From contig JAHEKF010000024.1 of NCBI GenBank assembly GCA_024638465.1, positions 1-43,742 on the forward strand: a stretch of DNA of 43,742 nt, written 5' to 3'. This document shows positions 1 through 7,654 of the stretch, piece by piece. The notes below the pieces were generated by a model, which had not been told where the DNA came from, made no database searches, and saw only the letters and a program-made list of their open reading frames with translations. A program made the translations under genes and the position numbers. The number at the start of each line of letters is the position of its first letter. The first letter of the stretch is position 1. The DNA is from Rhodospirillaceae bacterium (GTDB lineage Bacteria > Pseudomonadota > Gammaproteobacteria > Steroidobacterales > Rariloculaceae).

Positions 1-1
1 A

Positions 2-313
2 GACAACGCGGATCATTTCAATAGTTATCGCGAGCTGCTGTTCCCGGATAACGCACAATTCGTCGATAACGGAACATTGCGCGACATCGATCTCGGGCCC
101 GATATTAATGGCAATCCGGTATTCGTTCCGGTAGCGCCTGCCATGACCGTCGCAGGCGCGAATGCGTCGAACATATTCTTCTCGACGCTCGATCCCGGTG
201 GAACGCATTCGGACTATATGACACCCGCCGAACTGCGCTTGATCTCCGAGTGGCTCGATCTCGGCGCCCAGTACTTCAACAACCCGTTCGATCCGGCGGT
301 ACCGCTCAACTAG
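2..313 (+). CDS. C-terminal end of a secreted HzsA/cytochrome-like protein (5' truncated)
   Basis: The reading frame is open from the first bases of the window to the TAG at 311-313, so only about the last 103 residues of a longer protein are present; internal TTG/ATG codons are not convincing starts. The end contains MTPAELRLISEWLDLGAQYF followed by an NNPFDP motif. I associate such ends with large periplasmic proteins related to the hydrazine synthase alpha subunit (HzsA-related, cytochrome c-like C terminus) in Gammaproteobacteria. No CxxCH haem motif lies in the visible part. The next gene begins 3 nt after the stop, so it is the upstream member of the envelope operon running to 3565. Coding is certain; the family name is a recollection of sequence style and only moderately supported. 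Confidence 0.6.
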   Translation, partial: DNADHFNSYRELLFPDNAQFVDNGTLRDIDLGPDINGNPVFVPVAPAMTVAGANASNIFFSTLDPGGTHSDYMTPAELRLISEWLDLGAQYFNNPFDPAVPLN

Positions 314-316
314 ATC

Positions 317-1054
317 ATGAGAAAGCCGCTCCACATCGTCGCTTGCTTGCTGCTCGTGTGGGCTGGTGCTGCAACGCAGGCCGAGACTCTGGCCGTCAGC
401 GTCGAAGATCCTTACGTAGAGTTGCGCACCGGTCCCGGGAGGGGATATCCGATTTTCTTCGTCGCCGAGCGCGGCGAGCAGATTGAAGTTCTGAAGCGAC
501 GTACGGACTGGTTCAAGATTCGCATCGAACGCGGCGAGGAAGGTTGGGTCAACCAGGTTCAGCTGGCGCGGACGTTCGATCTCAATGGCGAACCGACGGA
601 CGTGCCGAGCTTCACGCTCGAAGATTACGCCGATCGTCGTTGGGAGGTCGGGGTTCTCTACGGCGACTTCGGCGGCGCTAACGTCGTATCGACGTTCGGG
701 GCGTACACGATGACCCCGAATCTGTCGCTCGAGTTCTGGCTTTCGGAAGTACTCGGACGCTTCTCGAACAGCCAATTGATCAACGCCAACATCGTACACA
801 CACTTTTTCCGGAACGACGGTTCTCGCCACTGTTCACGCTTGGCACCGGCGTCATCAATACCGAGCCGAAAGGCACGATCGTTGCGACGGAAGACAGACA
901 GGACAACATCGCCCATGTGGGAATCGGGATTCGAGCCTATGTGACTCGCAGACTGTTGTTCCGAGCGGAATACAAGAGTTACGTCGTATTCACCAGCCGT
1001 GATGACAATGAGGAAGTAAGCGAATGGAAAGCAGGATTCTCGTTCTTCTTTTAG
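317..1054 (+). CDS. SH3b-domain protein with C-terminal outer-membrane beta-barrel
   Basis: A 245-residue exported protein. Residues 1-23 form a signal peptide ending near AATQAET. Residues about 25-85 are a bacterial SH3 (SH3b) domain, seen in VELRTGPGRGYPIFFV and a GEEGWVN segment; such domains usually bind peptidoglycan or peptides. From about residue 110 the chain alternates aromatic and polar residues in strand-like blocks and ends AGFSFFF, the terminal aromatic signature of outer-membrane barrels. It would link wall and outer membrane, but its function is not known. It starts 3 nt after the preceding stop and its last 31 nt overlap the next gene, so translation is probably coupled. Confidence 0.8.
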   Translation: MRKPLHIVACLLLVWAGAATQAETLAVSVEDPYVELRTGPGRGYPIFFVAERGEQIEVLKRRTDWFKIRIERGEEGWVNQVQLARTFDLNGEPTDVPSFTLEDYADRRWEVGVLYGDFGGANVVSTFGAYTMTPNLSLEFWLSEVLGRFSNSQLINANIVHTLFPERRFSPLFTLGTGVINTEPKGTIVATEDRQDNIAHVGIGIRAYVTRRLLFRAEYKSYVVFTSRDDNEEVSEWKAGFSFFF

Positions 1055-1680
1055 CTGTAGGCGCTGCGCTTACGGTCCTGACAGGTTGCGGCTCGACACC
1101 GGTCGCTCAGCAGGGTAATGAACAGCCGGCTGTCGTCGAACCGGAAGTTGAGCGGCGCGAAATCACGGTGGCCGATATCGACACCGAGAACTTCGAGGTG
1201 GGCGCCTTCATCGGCCAGATGAGCATCGAAGACTTCGGCGTCAGCACGGTCAGCGGCGCCAGAATCGCCTATCACATGACCGAGGACTTTTTTACAGAAG
1301 TCAGTGTCGGTACCGCTGAAGCCGAGGAAACCAGCTTCGAACGACTTAGCGGAGCTGCGCAATTGCTCACAGATGCGGACCGCGACCTCACCTACTATAA
1401 CGTTTCATTCGGCTACAACATGATGCCGGGAGAGAGCTTTTTCGGCGAGAACCGCGCGGTCAATACCTCTTTGTATTTGATCGGCGGAGTCGGGAAGACT
1501 GAATTCGCGGGAGATGACCGATTCACGCTGAATATCGGGCTGGGATTGAGAATGATGCCGCGAGACTGGTTCGCTCTGCATGTGGACGTCCGGGATCATA
1601 TTTTTGACATCGATTTGTTAGGCCAGGAGAAGACCGCGCATAACTTCGAAGCCCATATGGGCTTCACGTTCTTCTTCTAG
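1024..1680 (+). CDS. Outer-membrane beta-barrel-domain lipoprotein
   Basis: A 218-residue protein with a lipoprotein signal peptide: MESRILVLLLAVGAALTVLTG followed by lipobox Cys22 and a Ser/Thr/Pro-rich linker. Residues about 50-218 look like a small barrel ending MGFTFFF, similar in layout to the preceding gene product, so the two may be a paired or paralogous barrel set. The ATG lies inside the end of the upstream gene in another frame (31-nt overlap). A purine-rich GAGGAAGTAA just upstream and the perfect signal peptide support this start. Resembles the 'outer membrane beta-barrel domain' family; role unknown. The TlpA-like gene follows after 23 nt. Confidence 0.75.
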   Translation: MESRILVLLLAVGAALTVLTGCGSTPVAQQGNEQPAVVEPEVERREITVADIDTENFEVGAFIGQMSIEDFGVSTVSGARIAYHMTEDFFTEVSVGTAEAEETSFERLSGAAQLLTDADRDLTYYNVSFGYNMMPGESFFGENRAVNTSLYLIGGVGKTEFAGDDRFTLNIGLGLRMMPRDWFALHVDVRDHIFDIDLLGQEKTAHNFEAHMGFTFFF

Positions 1681-1703
1681 AAAACTATCAGAGGCAATCA
1701 AGG

Positions 1704-2213
1704 ATGAGAAACCTCAGTATCTGTATCCGTATCAAGTCAATCGCCGCGGTGCTCTGTTTTCTCGCGCCCGTATTTCTGGTGAACGCAGAGTCGGGTGTCG
1801 CGCCCGATTTCTCGCTGACGTTGAGGGACGGTGGAATGACTTCGCTCTCGGATCATCGTGGCGATGTCGTGATGGTCAACTTCTGGGCGACGTGGTGCGG
1901 CCCTTGTCGCGAAGAGATGCCGCATCTGGAGGCGCTACATCAGCGCTACAGCTCACTGGGTTTCACACTGCTCGGTGTTAACGTCGAGGAGAATTCCCAG
2001 GACGCTCTGGACTGGCTCGCAGAGACAATGCCGGTCAGCTTCCCGATATTGCTCGATCCCGGGAACCAGGTTTCCGAGCTCTACGATGTCGTCGCCATGC
2101 CGAGTACGGTGCTGATTGATCGACAGGGCATGATCCGCCATCTTCACCACGGCTATCAGGCGGGTTACGAGAGCGAGTATCAGACACAGATTCGGTCGCT
2201 GCTCCGGGAGTGA
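1704..2213 (+). CDS. TlpA-type periplasmic thiol-disulfide oxidoreductase
   Basis: A 169-residue redoxin of the TlpA/ResA group. Residues 1-29 are a signal peptide; the thioredoxin fold follows with the active site WATWCGPCRE (Cys65, Cys68) and the cis-Pro loop VVAMPSTVLID near residue 130. Such proteins reduce disulfides in the periplasm, often for cytochrome c maturation or metal-site assembly. An AAGG immediately before the ATG can serve as ribosome site. It sits between two barrel proteins and the DUF4266/DUF3570 pair, so its substrate may be one of these Cys-containing or haem proteins; this is inference from position. Confidence 0.88.
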   Translation: MRNLSICIRIKSIAAVLCFLAPVFLVNAESGVAPDFSLTLRDGGMTSLSDHRGDVVMVNFWATWCGPCREEMPHLEALHQRYSSLGFTLLGVNVEENSQDALDWLAETMPVSFPILLDPGNQVSELYDVVAMPSTVLIDRQGMIRHLHHGYQAGYESEYQTQIRSLLRE

Positions 2214-2218
2214 TCGAT

Positions 2219-2437
2219 ATGCAAAGAACAATCTTCTTACTCGGAATCGCCTTGCTGCTCTCGGCCTGCAGCGTCGAGCCGTGGGTAAAGCCCTACGAGC
2301 GTGATCGTATCGCCGATCCCATCATGTCGTTTGACCGAAATCCGGTGTCCAGCTCCTACACGCATCACGTTTACGAGGCCAGAGAAGGCGCTCGTGGCGC
2401 GACGGGTAGCGCCGGTGGTGGTTGCGGGTGTAACTAG
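2219..2437 (+). CDS. DUF4266 small lipoprotein
   Basis: A 72-residue lipoprotein: MQRTIFLLGIALLLSAC gives lipobox Cys17, and the C terminus is Gly-rich and ends GGGCGCN, the hallmark of DUF4266. I prefer the ATG at 2219 to the in-frame GTG at 2210 because GGGAG lies 7-8 nt before the ATG and the signal peptide begins there. The terminal CGC pair could bind metal or redox partners (inference). DUF4266 genes are typically followed by DUF3570 genes, as here, and the next ATG directly abuts this stop codon. Function unknown. Confidence 0.85.
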   Translation: MQRTIFLLGIALLLSACSVEPWVKPYERDRIADPIMSFDRNPVSSSYTHHVYEAREGARGATGSAGGGCGCN

Positions 2438-3565
2438 ATGCGGCTGACGTCCGCAATCGCTCTTCTTCTGGTGGCTACCGCGAGCTTCTCTGCCGTGTTG
2501 CCAGAGGATCGTGCGGACATACTCTATCACTCGTACGACGGCGACAACGTTACGATCCAGGGGCCTTCATTACTGATCCGCAAGAAATTCGCCGAAAATT
2601 TCTCTGCATCAGCCAACTATTACGTCGACAGCGTCAGCAGTGCGTCGATCGATGTCGTTACGACCGCAAGCCCGTATACGGAAGAACGCACGCAATATTC
2701 CGTCGGCATGGATTTCTTGCACGATCGCTGGATCCTCAATCTCGGGCTGTCCAACAGCGAAGAGAACGACTTTACGGCCAACACGCTGAGCATCGGTATC
2801 AGCCAGGACTTCTTCGGCGACCTGACAACGGTGAGTCTGGGCTACTCGCTTGGAGACGACGAAGTCAGGCGCCGCGGCGACGCGAATTTTGGCGATACGA
2901 TACAACGCCAGAACTATCGACTCGGAATCTCGCAGATTGTGACCCGGAATCTGCTGCTTGGATTTTCCGTAGAGACGGTTACGGACGAGGGATTTCTCAA
3001 CAACCCTTACAGATCGGTTCGCTACGTCGATCCGGGGAGCGCGATTGGCTTCAGCTATGAGCCAGAAATCTATCCGCGAACCAGGACCAGTCAGGCGGCC
3101 GCGTTCAGGTGGCGTTACCACTTGCCGTACCGAGCTGCGTTGCATGGCGAATACAGACGCTACGGTGACACCTGGGATATTTCGGCCGACACGTTCGAAA
3201 TCGGTTACAGCCATCCGATCGGGAGCAGCTGGATTCTCGAGGGCAAGGTGAGAAGCTACTCACAAAGCCGGGCAGACTTCTTCAGCGATCTGTTCCCCCG
3301 CGCTCAGTATCAAAACTTCCTCGCACGGGACAAAGAGCTCAGTTCATTCTCCAGCCAGACGTTGCATCTTGGTGTGAGCTACAACATCGCTCGCAGCGGC
3401 TGGTGGATTTTTGAGCGCGGCAGCGTCAACTTCTCCTATGACTACATCGAGTTCGACTACGAAGATTTCCGCGATCTGAGGCAACCGGCTGCGATCGCGG
3501 GGGATGAGCCGCTGTTCAACTTCGGCGCGGACGTCCTGCAGTTCTTCATCTCGTTCTGGTTCTAG
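2438..3565 (+). CDS. DUF3570 outer-membrane protein
   Basis: A 375-residue protein with a short signal peptide (residues 1-19) and many alternating strand segments, ending FGADVLQFFISFWF, consistent with a transmembrane beta-barrel. The order DUF4266 then DUF3570, near a thioredoxin-like gene, is a recurrent bacterial arrangement; the pair is of unknown function. The start codon abuts the stop of the DUF4266 gene (TAGATG), so the two are surely co-translated. It is the last gene of the operon and is convergent with moeA, separated by about 80 nt in which I see no convincing terminator. Confidence 0.87.
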   Translation: MRLTSAIALLLVATASFSAVLPEDRADILYHSYDGDNVTIQGPSLLIRKKFAENFSASANYYVDSVSSASIDVVTTASPYTEERTQYSVGMDFLHDRWILNLGLSNSEENDFTANTLSIGISQDFFGDLTTVSLGYSLGDDEVRRRGDANFGDTIQRQNYRLGISQIVTRNLLLGFSVETVTDEGFLNNPYRSVRYVDPGSAIGFSYEPEIYPRTRTSQAAAFRWRYHLPYRAALHGEYRRYGDTWDISADTFEIGYSHPIGSSWILEGKVRSYSQSRADFFSDLFPRAQYQNFLARDKELSSFSSQTLHLGVSYNIARSGWWIFERGSVNFSYDYIEFDYEDFRDLRQPAAIAGDEPLFNFGADVLQFFISFWF

Positions 3566-3645
3566 ACCGACCCCAACGCGATTCACTGAGCCCCGGCGGA
3601 CCAGGCCCGTCTCAAGGGGTCTCGCTGTATGGCCGGATCGAATGT

Positions 3646-4845
3646 TTACCAGCGGAACAGGCGGGCTGGCGTGCCGGCAGTGTAGAGATCGGTGCCGCGC
3701 GGCAGCTCCACGAAGCCATCCGTGCCGGCCAGCGAGACGAAATCTCCCGAGGTGTTCGTGGGGCGGGGCTCGGCTATCCCGTTGCCATCGTCGGTCCAGG
3801 TAACGACGACGGGCAGGAAGTACGCCAGGTCGGCAGTAAACTCGACGTCGGCGGACAGCCGCACGATCTCCGCAACGTCCGATTCGAGCCCGAGCATTTG
3901 TTTCAGTGCCGGCAGAACGTAGCGCTGCAGGCACACCATCGTCGAAACGGGATTGCCCGGGAGAGCGAAAACTGCTTTGTCGTCGCTGCTCATACCGAAC
4001 CACATCGGTCTGCCCGGTCGCTGTTCGATGCGATGGAAGACGAGTTCGACACCGAGCTCTTCCAGAACGCTCGGTACGAAGTCGTATTGCCCCATCGAAA
4101 CGCCGCCGCTCAATATCAGCACGTCGTTCTGTTCGTGCAGCTCGCGAATCGCGCTCAGCATGACGTCACGCTCATCGCGCAGCCGGGATCTCGTCACGGT
4201 CGCTACGCGGTGCTGTTTCAAGCTCGCTTCGATCGCGCGGTCGTTACTAGAGCGAATCTGGTGGTCTGCGATGGGCTCATCGACATCGACGAGTTCGTCG
4301 CCGGTCGAGATCACTGCGACACGCGGTAATGGCGATACTTCGATCTCGGCGCAACCAGCGCTTGCCAGTACCGCAACCTCCGGCGGTCCAAGACGTATTC
4401 CGGGAGCCAGTAGCTCGCTTCCGGCGAGTCGATCGGAGCCGCGCGGATGAATAAATTGTAGTTTCTCTACTACTGCGTCGCCGTCGACGCGAATCGAATC
4501 ATTGGAGCGTGAGGTGCGCTCGACCGGAATGATGCAGTTGGCGCCGGCGGGCAGCATCGCGCCGGTCATTATCTCGATGCAGCGCCCAGCGCCATGAAAG
4601 TCCAGCGCTGCGTCGCCGGCAGCCTGTGTGCCCGCCACCTCGAACTCGCGGATGCCGTTTTCCCAGTCGGAGAAGTCGATGGCGATACCGTCCATCGTGA
4701 CTCGGTCGAATGGCGGCTGGTCTCGCTCGGCGCGAATCGCTTGTCGAAGTACGGCACCGACCGCATCGTCGAGATCCCGGATCGTTGTCCCGGTCGTCGG
4801 AATACGCGCCGCAATGAGGCGTTCGGCGTCGGCGACATCCGTCAT
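3646..4845 (-). CDS. moeA: Molybdopterin molybdenumtransferase MoeA
   Basis: MoeA inserts molybdate into adenylylated molybdopterin in the cytoplasm, the last common step of Moco synthesis. The product is 399 residues from the chosen ATG, the usual MoeA length. Family signatures include DRVTMDGIAI near the N terminus, AVISTGDELV, ILSGGVSMGQYDFV and FALPGNPVSTMVC in the MogA-like central domain, followed by the C-terminal beta domain. I place the start at 4845 because GGGAG precedes it at the right distance; an in-frame ATG at 4890 would add 15 residues without similarity. It is separated from the other Moco genes (13403-17351) by about 8.5 kb and faces a divergent TPR gene. Confidence 0.95.
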   Translation of the reverse strand: MTDVADAERLIAARIPTTGTTIRDLDDAVGAVLRQAIRAERDQPPFDRVTMDGIAIDFSDWENGIREFEVAGTQAAGDAALDFHGAGRCIEIMTGAMLPAGANCIIPVERTSRSNDSIRVDGDAVVEKLQFIHPRGSDRLAGSELLAPGIRLGPPEVAVLASAGCAEIEVSPLPRVAVISTGDELVDVDEPIADHQIRSSNDRAIEASLKQHRVATVTRSRLRDERDVMLSAIRELHEQNDVLILSGGVSMGQYDFVPSVLEELGVELVFHRIEQRPGRPMWFGMSSDDKAVFALPGNPVSTMVCLQRYVLPALKQMLGLESDVAEIVRLSADVEFTADLAYFLPVVVTWTDDGNGIAEPRPTNTSGDFVSLAGTDGFVELPRGTDLYTAGTPARLFRW

Positions 4846-4943
4846 GCGATCTCCCGTTCGAGCGGTTCCTGCCAGGTGAACGCGCACCATGTTGCCACAG
4901 CCTAACTCATTGTTTCTAGGTGGCCGATTGGCTCATTCCTTCG

Positions 4944-4971
4944 TTTTGCATCGATCGGCTGGTGCTATACT
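4944..4971 (+). promoter_or_regulatory. Candidate sigma-70 promoter for the TPR/TonB-C gene pair
   Basis: TTTTGC (4944-4949), a 16-nt spacer and TATACT (4966-4971) resemble -35 and -10 boxes. The candidate lies 20 nt before the ATG at 4992, with GAGGAGAG as ribosome site between. By eye only. Confidence 0.4.
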
Positions 4972-4991
4972 GAAATGCCGAGGAGAGAACT

Positions 4992-5480
4992 ATGGCCCGC
5001 ATCGTTTTCGCAGGTCTTGCGTGCTTACTGACGGCGAACAGCAGCTGGGGTCAGCTCGCCGATAACCGCACAATTCTGGGCGCCGGCAACGAATTCCTGT
5101 CGGCTGGCTCGTTTGCTATTCGTATGGGTCAGTACGACGAGGGTATTCGTTTGACGAATCTGGGACTGACGCGCTACCAGCCATCCCGGCAGGATCGCGC
5201 GTCCGCGTTATCCAATCTCTGTGCCGCCCACGCGGCGAAAGGCGAGCCGGATATCGCAATCCCCTATTGCGACGAGTCCATAGATATGAACGATCGGAAC
5301 TGGCGAGCCTTCAGTAATCGCGCCTACGCGTACTTCCTTAAAGGGATGCTCAACGAGGCGACACTGAGCCTGGATATGGCCGCCGACCTGAATTCCGACG
5401 CGAGACAGGTCGTTGAGATTCGCGGAATGATCAATGAAGTCGGACTACGCCCGCGCGTCATCATGGAGGACCATCAATAG
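4992..5480 (+). CDS. Secreted TPR-repeat protein
   Basis: A 162-residue protein with a signal peptide (cleavage near NSSWGQ) and two or three tetratricopeptide repeats, e.g. SAGSFAIRMGQYDEGIRLTN, ALSNLCAAHAAKGEPDIAIP and AFSNRAYAYFLKGMLNEATL. TPRs mediate protein-protein contacts; no enzyme domain is visible. A GAGGAGAG ribosome site precedes the ATG. The next gene, a TonB-C-domain protein, begins 5 nt after the stop, and this TPR-plus-TonB-C pairing suggests a shared periplasmic function. I do not recognise a named family. Confidence 0.75.
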   Translation: MARIVFAGLACLLTANSSWGQLADNRTILGAGNEFLSAGSFAIRMGQYDEGIRLTNLGLTRYQPSRQDRASALSNLCAAHAAKGEPDIAIPYCDESIDMNDRNWRAFSNRAYAYFLKGMLNEATLSLDMAADLNSDARQVVEIRGMINEVGLRPRVIMEDHQ

Positions 5481-5485
5481 CCGCC

Positions 5486-6202
5486 TTGACGCGACGGACT
5501 GTCCGGATTGTCGCGGCGCTGGCATCTACCGCGTACTGTGCACCGTCTCATTCGCAATTCGTGGAGGTCGACGACGGATTAATCGATCCGCGCAGCACAT
5601 GGAGTTGCGTCATCTACGGGAATCCTGCGCTCGGCGACGAACGTGTACTGCTGAATTTTGCGCCGGACCAGTCTACGCTGATGGCCAGGCCCAGCGACAA
5701 TGAATCGCGGCCGTGGTCGCCGCTGTCCCCATGGCAGATTCAGGACGACGTTCTGTCGTTCCGCGATTCGAGGACGGGTCGTGTGTTCGAGGCCAACCTC
5801 GAAAGAACAACGTTGGGAGGTTCATGGAAAACGCTGACGCTGCTCGGTGGCTGGTGGTGCACAGAGACGGCCGAGAACGTTGACCTCGGAATCTTCGCGT
5901 CGGGTCGCGATCGCTCGCGTTCGGTGATGGCGCCGCTGATTCCCGCCGTTGTCGCAACGCCGCGCTACCCGAGAAGAGCTATCAGAGATGCGCTGGAAGG
6001 CCGTGCTGTCATCTGTTTCGAGGTCGATCCCAATGGTCAGGTGCGCGCGCCCGAATTTATCGAACTGACGGATGAGGTTTTCCGCGCTCCAAGTCTCGAT
6101 GCATTAATGACATCTTCCTACCAACCGCTGAGCGGTGGCTCGCCAGACTCACCGCGACCCGCATGCCGTAGCTTCCTCTATCGCCTCGATCAGATATTCT
6201 GA
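5486..6202 (+). CDS. TonB C-terminal-domain protein (secreted, atypical)
   Basis: A 238-residue protein starting with TTG, with an N-terminal signal-like segment (RIVAALASTAYCAPSHSQ) rather than the usual single anchor and Pro-rich linker of TonB. Residues about 150-235 match the TonB C-terminal fold (ATPRYPRRAIRDALEGRAV, VDPNGQVRAPEFIE, Pro and Cys near the end). The middle region (about 30-145) is unassigned. Because a Pro-rich spacer and a clear membrane anchor are missing, it may not be a classical energy transducer; such domains also occur in secreted proteins of unknown role. It probably forms an operon with the TPR gene. Confidence 0.7.
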   Translation: MTRRTVRIVAALASTAYCAPSHSQFVEVDDGLIDPRSTWSCVIYGNPALGDERVLLNFAPDQSTLMARPSDNESRPWSPLSPWQIQDDVLSFRDSRTGRVFEANLERTTLGGSWKTLTLLGGWWCTETAENVDLGIFASGRDRSRSVMAPLIPAVVATPRYPRRAIRDALEGRAVICFEVDPNGQVRAPEFIELTDEVFRAPSLDALMTSSYQPLSGGSPDSPRPACRSFLYRLDQIF

Positions 6203-6253
6203 CTGGTACGGCTACTCTCCCGTACGATAACCACCCGCAAGGCCGATTTCGCT

Positions 6254-7654
6254 GTGTCGACTAAAGCACTCCCCCCGCGCTTGACGAACGGATCCATCGG
6301 CAGTCTTCTCCGTTCCCTGGGGATGCCGATGGCGATTGGCTTTGTCGCCCTGAATTCCTACAGTATTGCGGACACCTATTTCGTCGGTCAGCTCGGTACG
6401 TTGCCGCTGGCCGCGATGGGTTTCACGTTCCCGGTAGCGTTTACGATGGTTTCCATCGGCTTGGGCGTGGGCATAGGAACATCGAGCGTCGTCGCTCGGT
6501 TGCTCGGGACGGGCGATCGATCCGCTGTACAAAGAATCACGACTCACGCGCTGCTGCTAGGTGCGCTGTTTGGTTTGCTGCTGCTGATTGTCGGGCTCTC
6601 GACTATCGAGCCCGTTTTTCGCGCGCTGGGCGCTGACGAGCGAACGCTGCCGCTGATACGCGAGTACATGTGGCCCTATTATCTCGGGAGCGTGTTGTTC
6701 ATCCTGCCGATGGTAGGCAACCACTCGTTGAGAGCGACCGGCGACTCCCGCGTTCCCGCGATCATACTCAGCACTTCGGCGCTCGTGAATATTGCGCTGG
6801 ATCCGCTGTTGATTTTCGGCTTGCTGGGATTTCCGAGACTGGAGCTCCAGGGTGCCGCGATAGCCACGATAATCGCCAACGCCGTGACGGTCGTAGCTTC
6901 CCTGACGATTCTCTACCGGCGCGAAAAAATGATTCGCGGCCGGTACGTGAGCTTCGAGAAGCTTTGGGATTCCTGGCGCAAGCTCCTCCACGTAGGTATG
7001 CCCGCGACGGCGACGAATCTGCTGTTGCCGATAACGTTCGCGGCGATTACGGCGATGGTCGCGACTTACGGCCCGGAATCTGTCGCGGGTTTTGCGGTCG
7101 CTTCGCGCGTCGAGTCGATCGTCCTGATCGTGATTTTCGCGACACAGGCGGCAGTCGGCCCGATCGTCGGTCAGAACTACGGTGCCGGGCAACTCTCTCG
7201 GGTTCGCCGCGCGATAGTTCTCTCGAATCGTTTCCTGTTCGTCTATTCGCTGATCATGGCCGCACTGTTATTCGTCGTTGCGCGTCCCTTTGTAGGTCTG
7301 TTCAACGACGATCCCATCGTCATCGACACCGCGTCCGATTACCTGCACATCGTCCCCATCACGTACTGGGCATTTGGAACGATGATGGTCGCAGCAGGCA
7401 GTTTCAATTCACTCGGGCGCCCGATGCCTGCTGCGATCATGACTTTCGTCAAGTTCTTCGTTATCTATCTGCCGCTCGCTTACCTGTTATCGCGAATCAT
7501 CGGAATCACAGGCATCTTTTGGGCGAATGCGATCTCGCATGTTCTGTTTGGCGCTGTTGCGTTGATCTGGACGAAGCGCATCCTGTACGAGCTGCACTCC
7601 AGAGGTCTCAGGGCGCGTGCGCGCGTTGACCTGGCGGGACCCCGAAGCGGCTAA
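6254..7654 (+). CDS. MATE family efflux transporter
   Basis: A 466-residue inner-membrane protein with about twelve hydrophobic segments arranged as two six-helix halves, typical of MATE cation/drug antiporters. Segments such as PMAIGFVALNSYSIADTYFV (first helices) and VGPIVGQNYGAGQLSRVRRA (GQNYGA motif, second half) are family hallmarks. It begins with GTG at 6254. The substrate cannot be told from sequence. Its 3' end overlaps the convergent M48 protease gene by 4 nt, so the two stop codons interlock and no room exists for a separate terminator. Confidence 0.92.
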   Translation: MSTKALPPRLTNGSIGSLLRSLGMPMAIGFVALNSYSIADTYFVGQLGTLPLAAMGFTFPVAFTMVSIGLGVGIGTSSVVARLLGTGDRSAVQRITTHALLLGALFGLLLLIVGLSTIEPVFRALGADERTLPLIREYMWPYYLGSVLFILPMVGNHSLRATGDSRVPAIILSTSALVNIALDPLLIFGLLGFPRLELQGAAIATIIANAVTVVASLTILYRREKMIRGRYVSFEKLWDSWRKLLHVGMPATATNLLLPITFAAITAMVATYGPESVAGFAVASRVESIVLIVIFATQAAVGPIVGQNYGAGQLSRVRRAIVLSNRFLFVYSLIMAALLFVVARPFVGLFNDDPIVIDTASDYLHIVPITYWAFGTMMVAAGSFNSLGRPMPAAIMTFVKFFVIYLPLAYLLSRIIGITGIFWANAISHVLFGAVALIWTKRILYELHSRGLRARARVDLAGPRSG

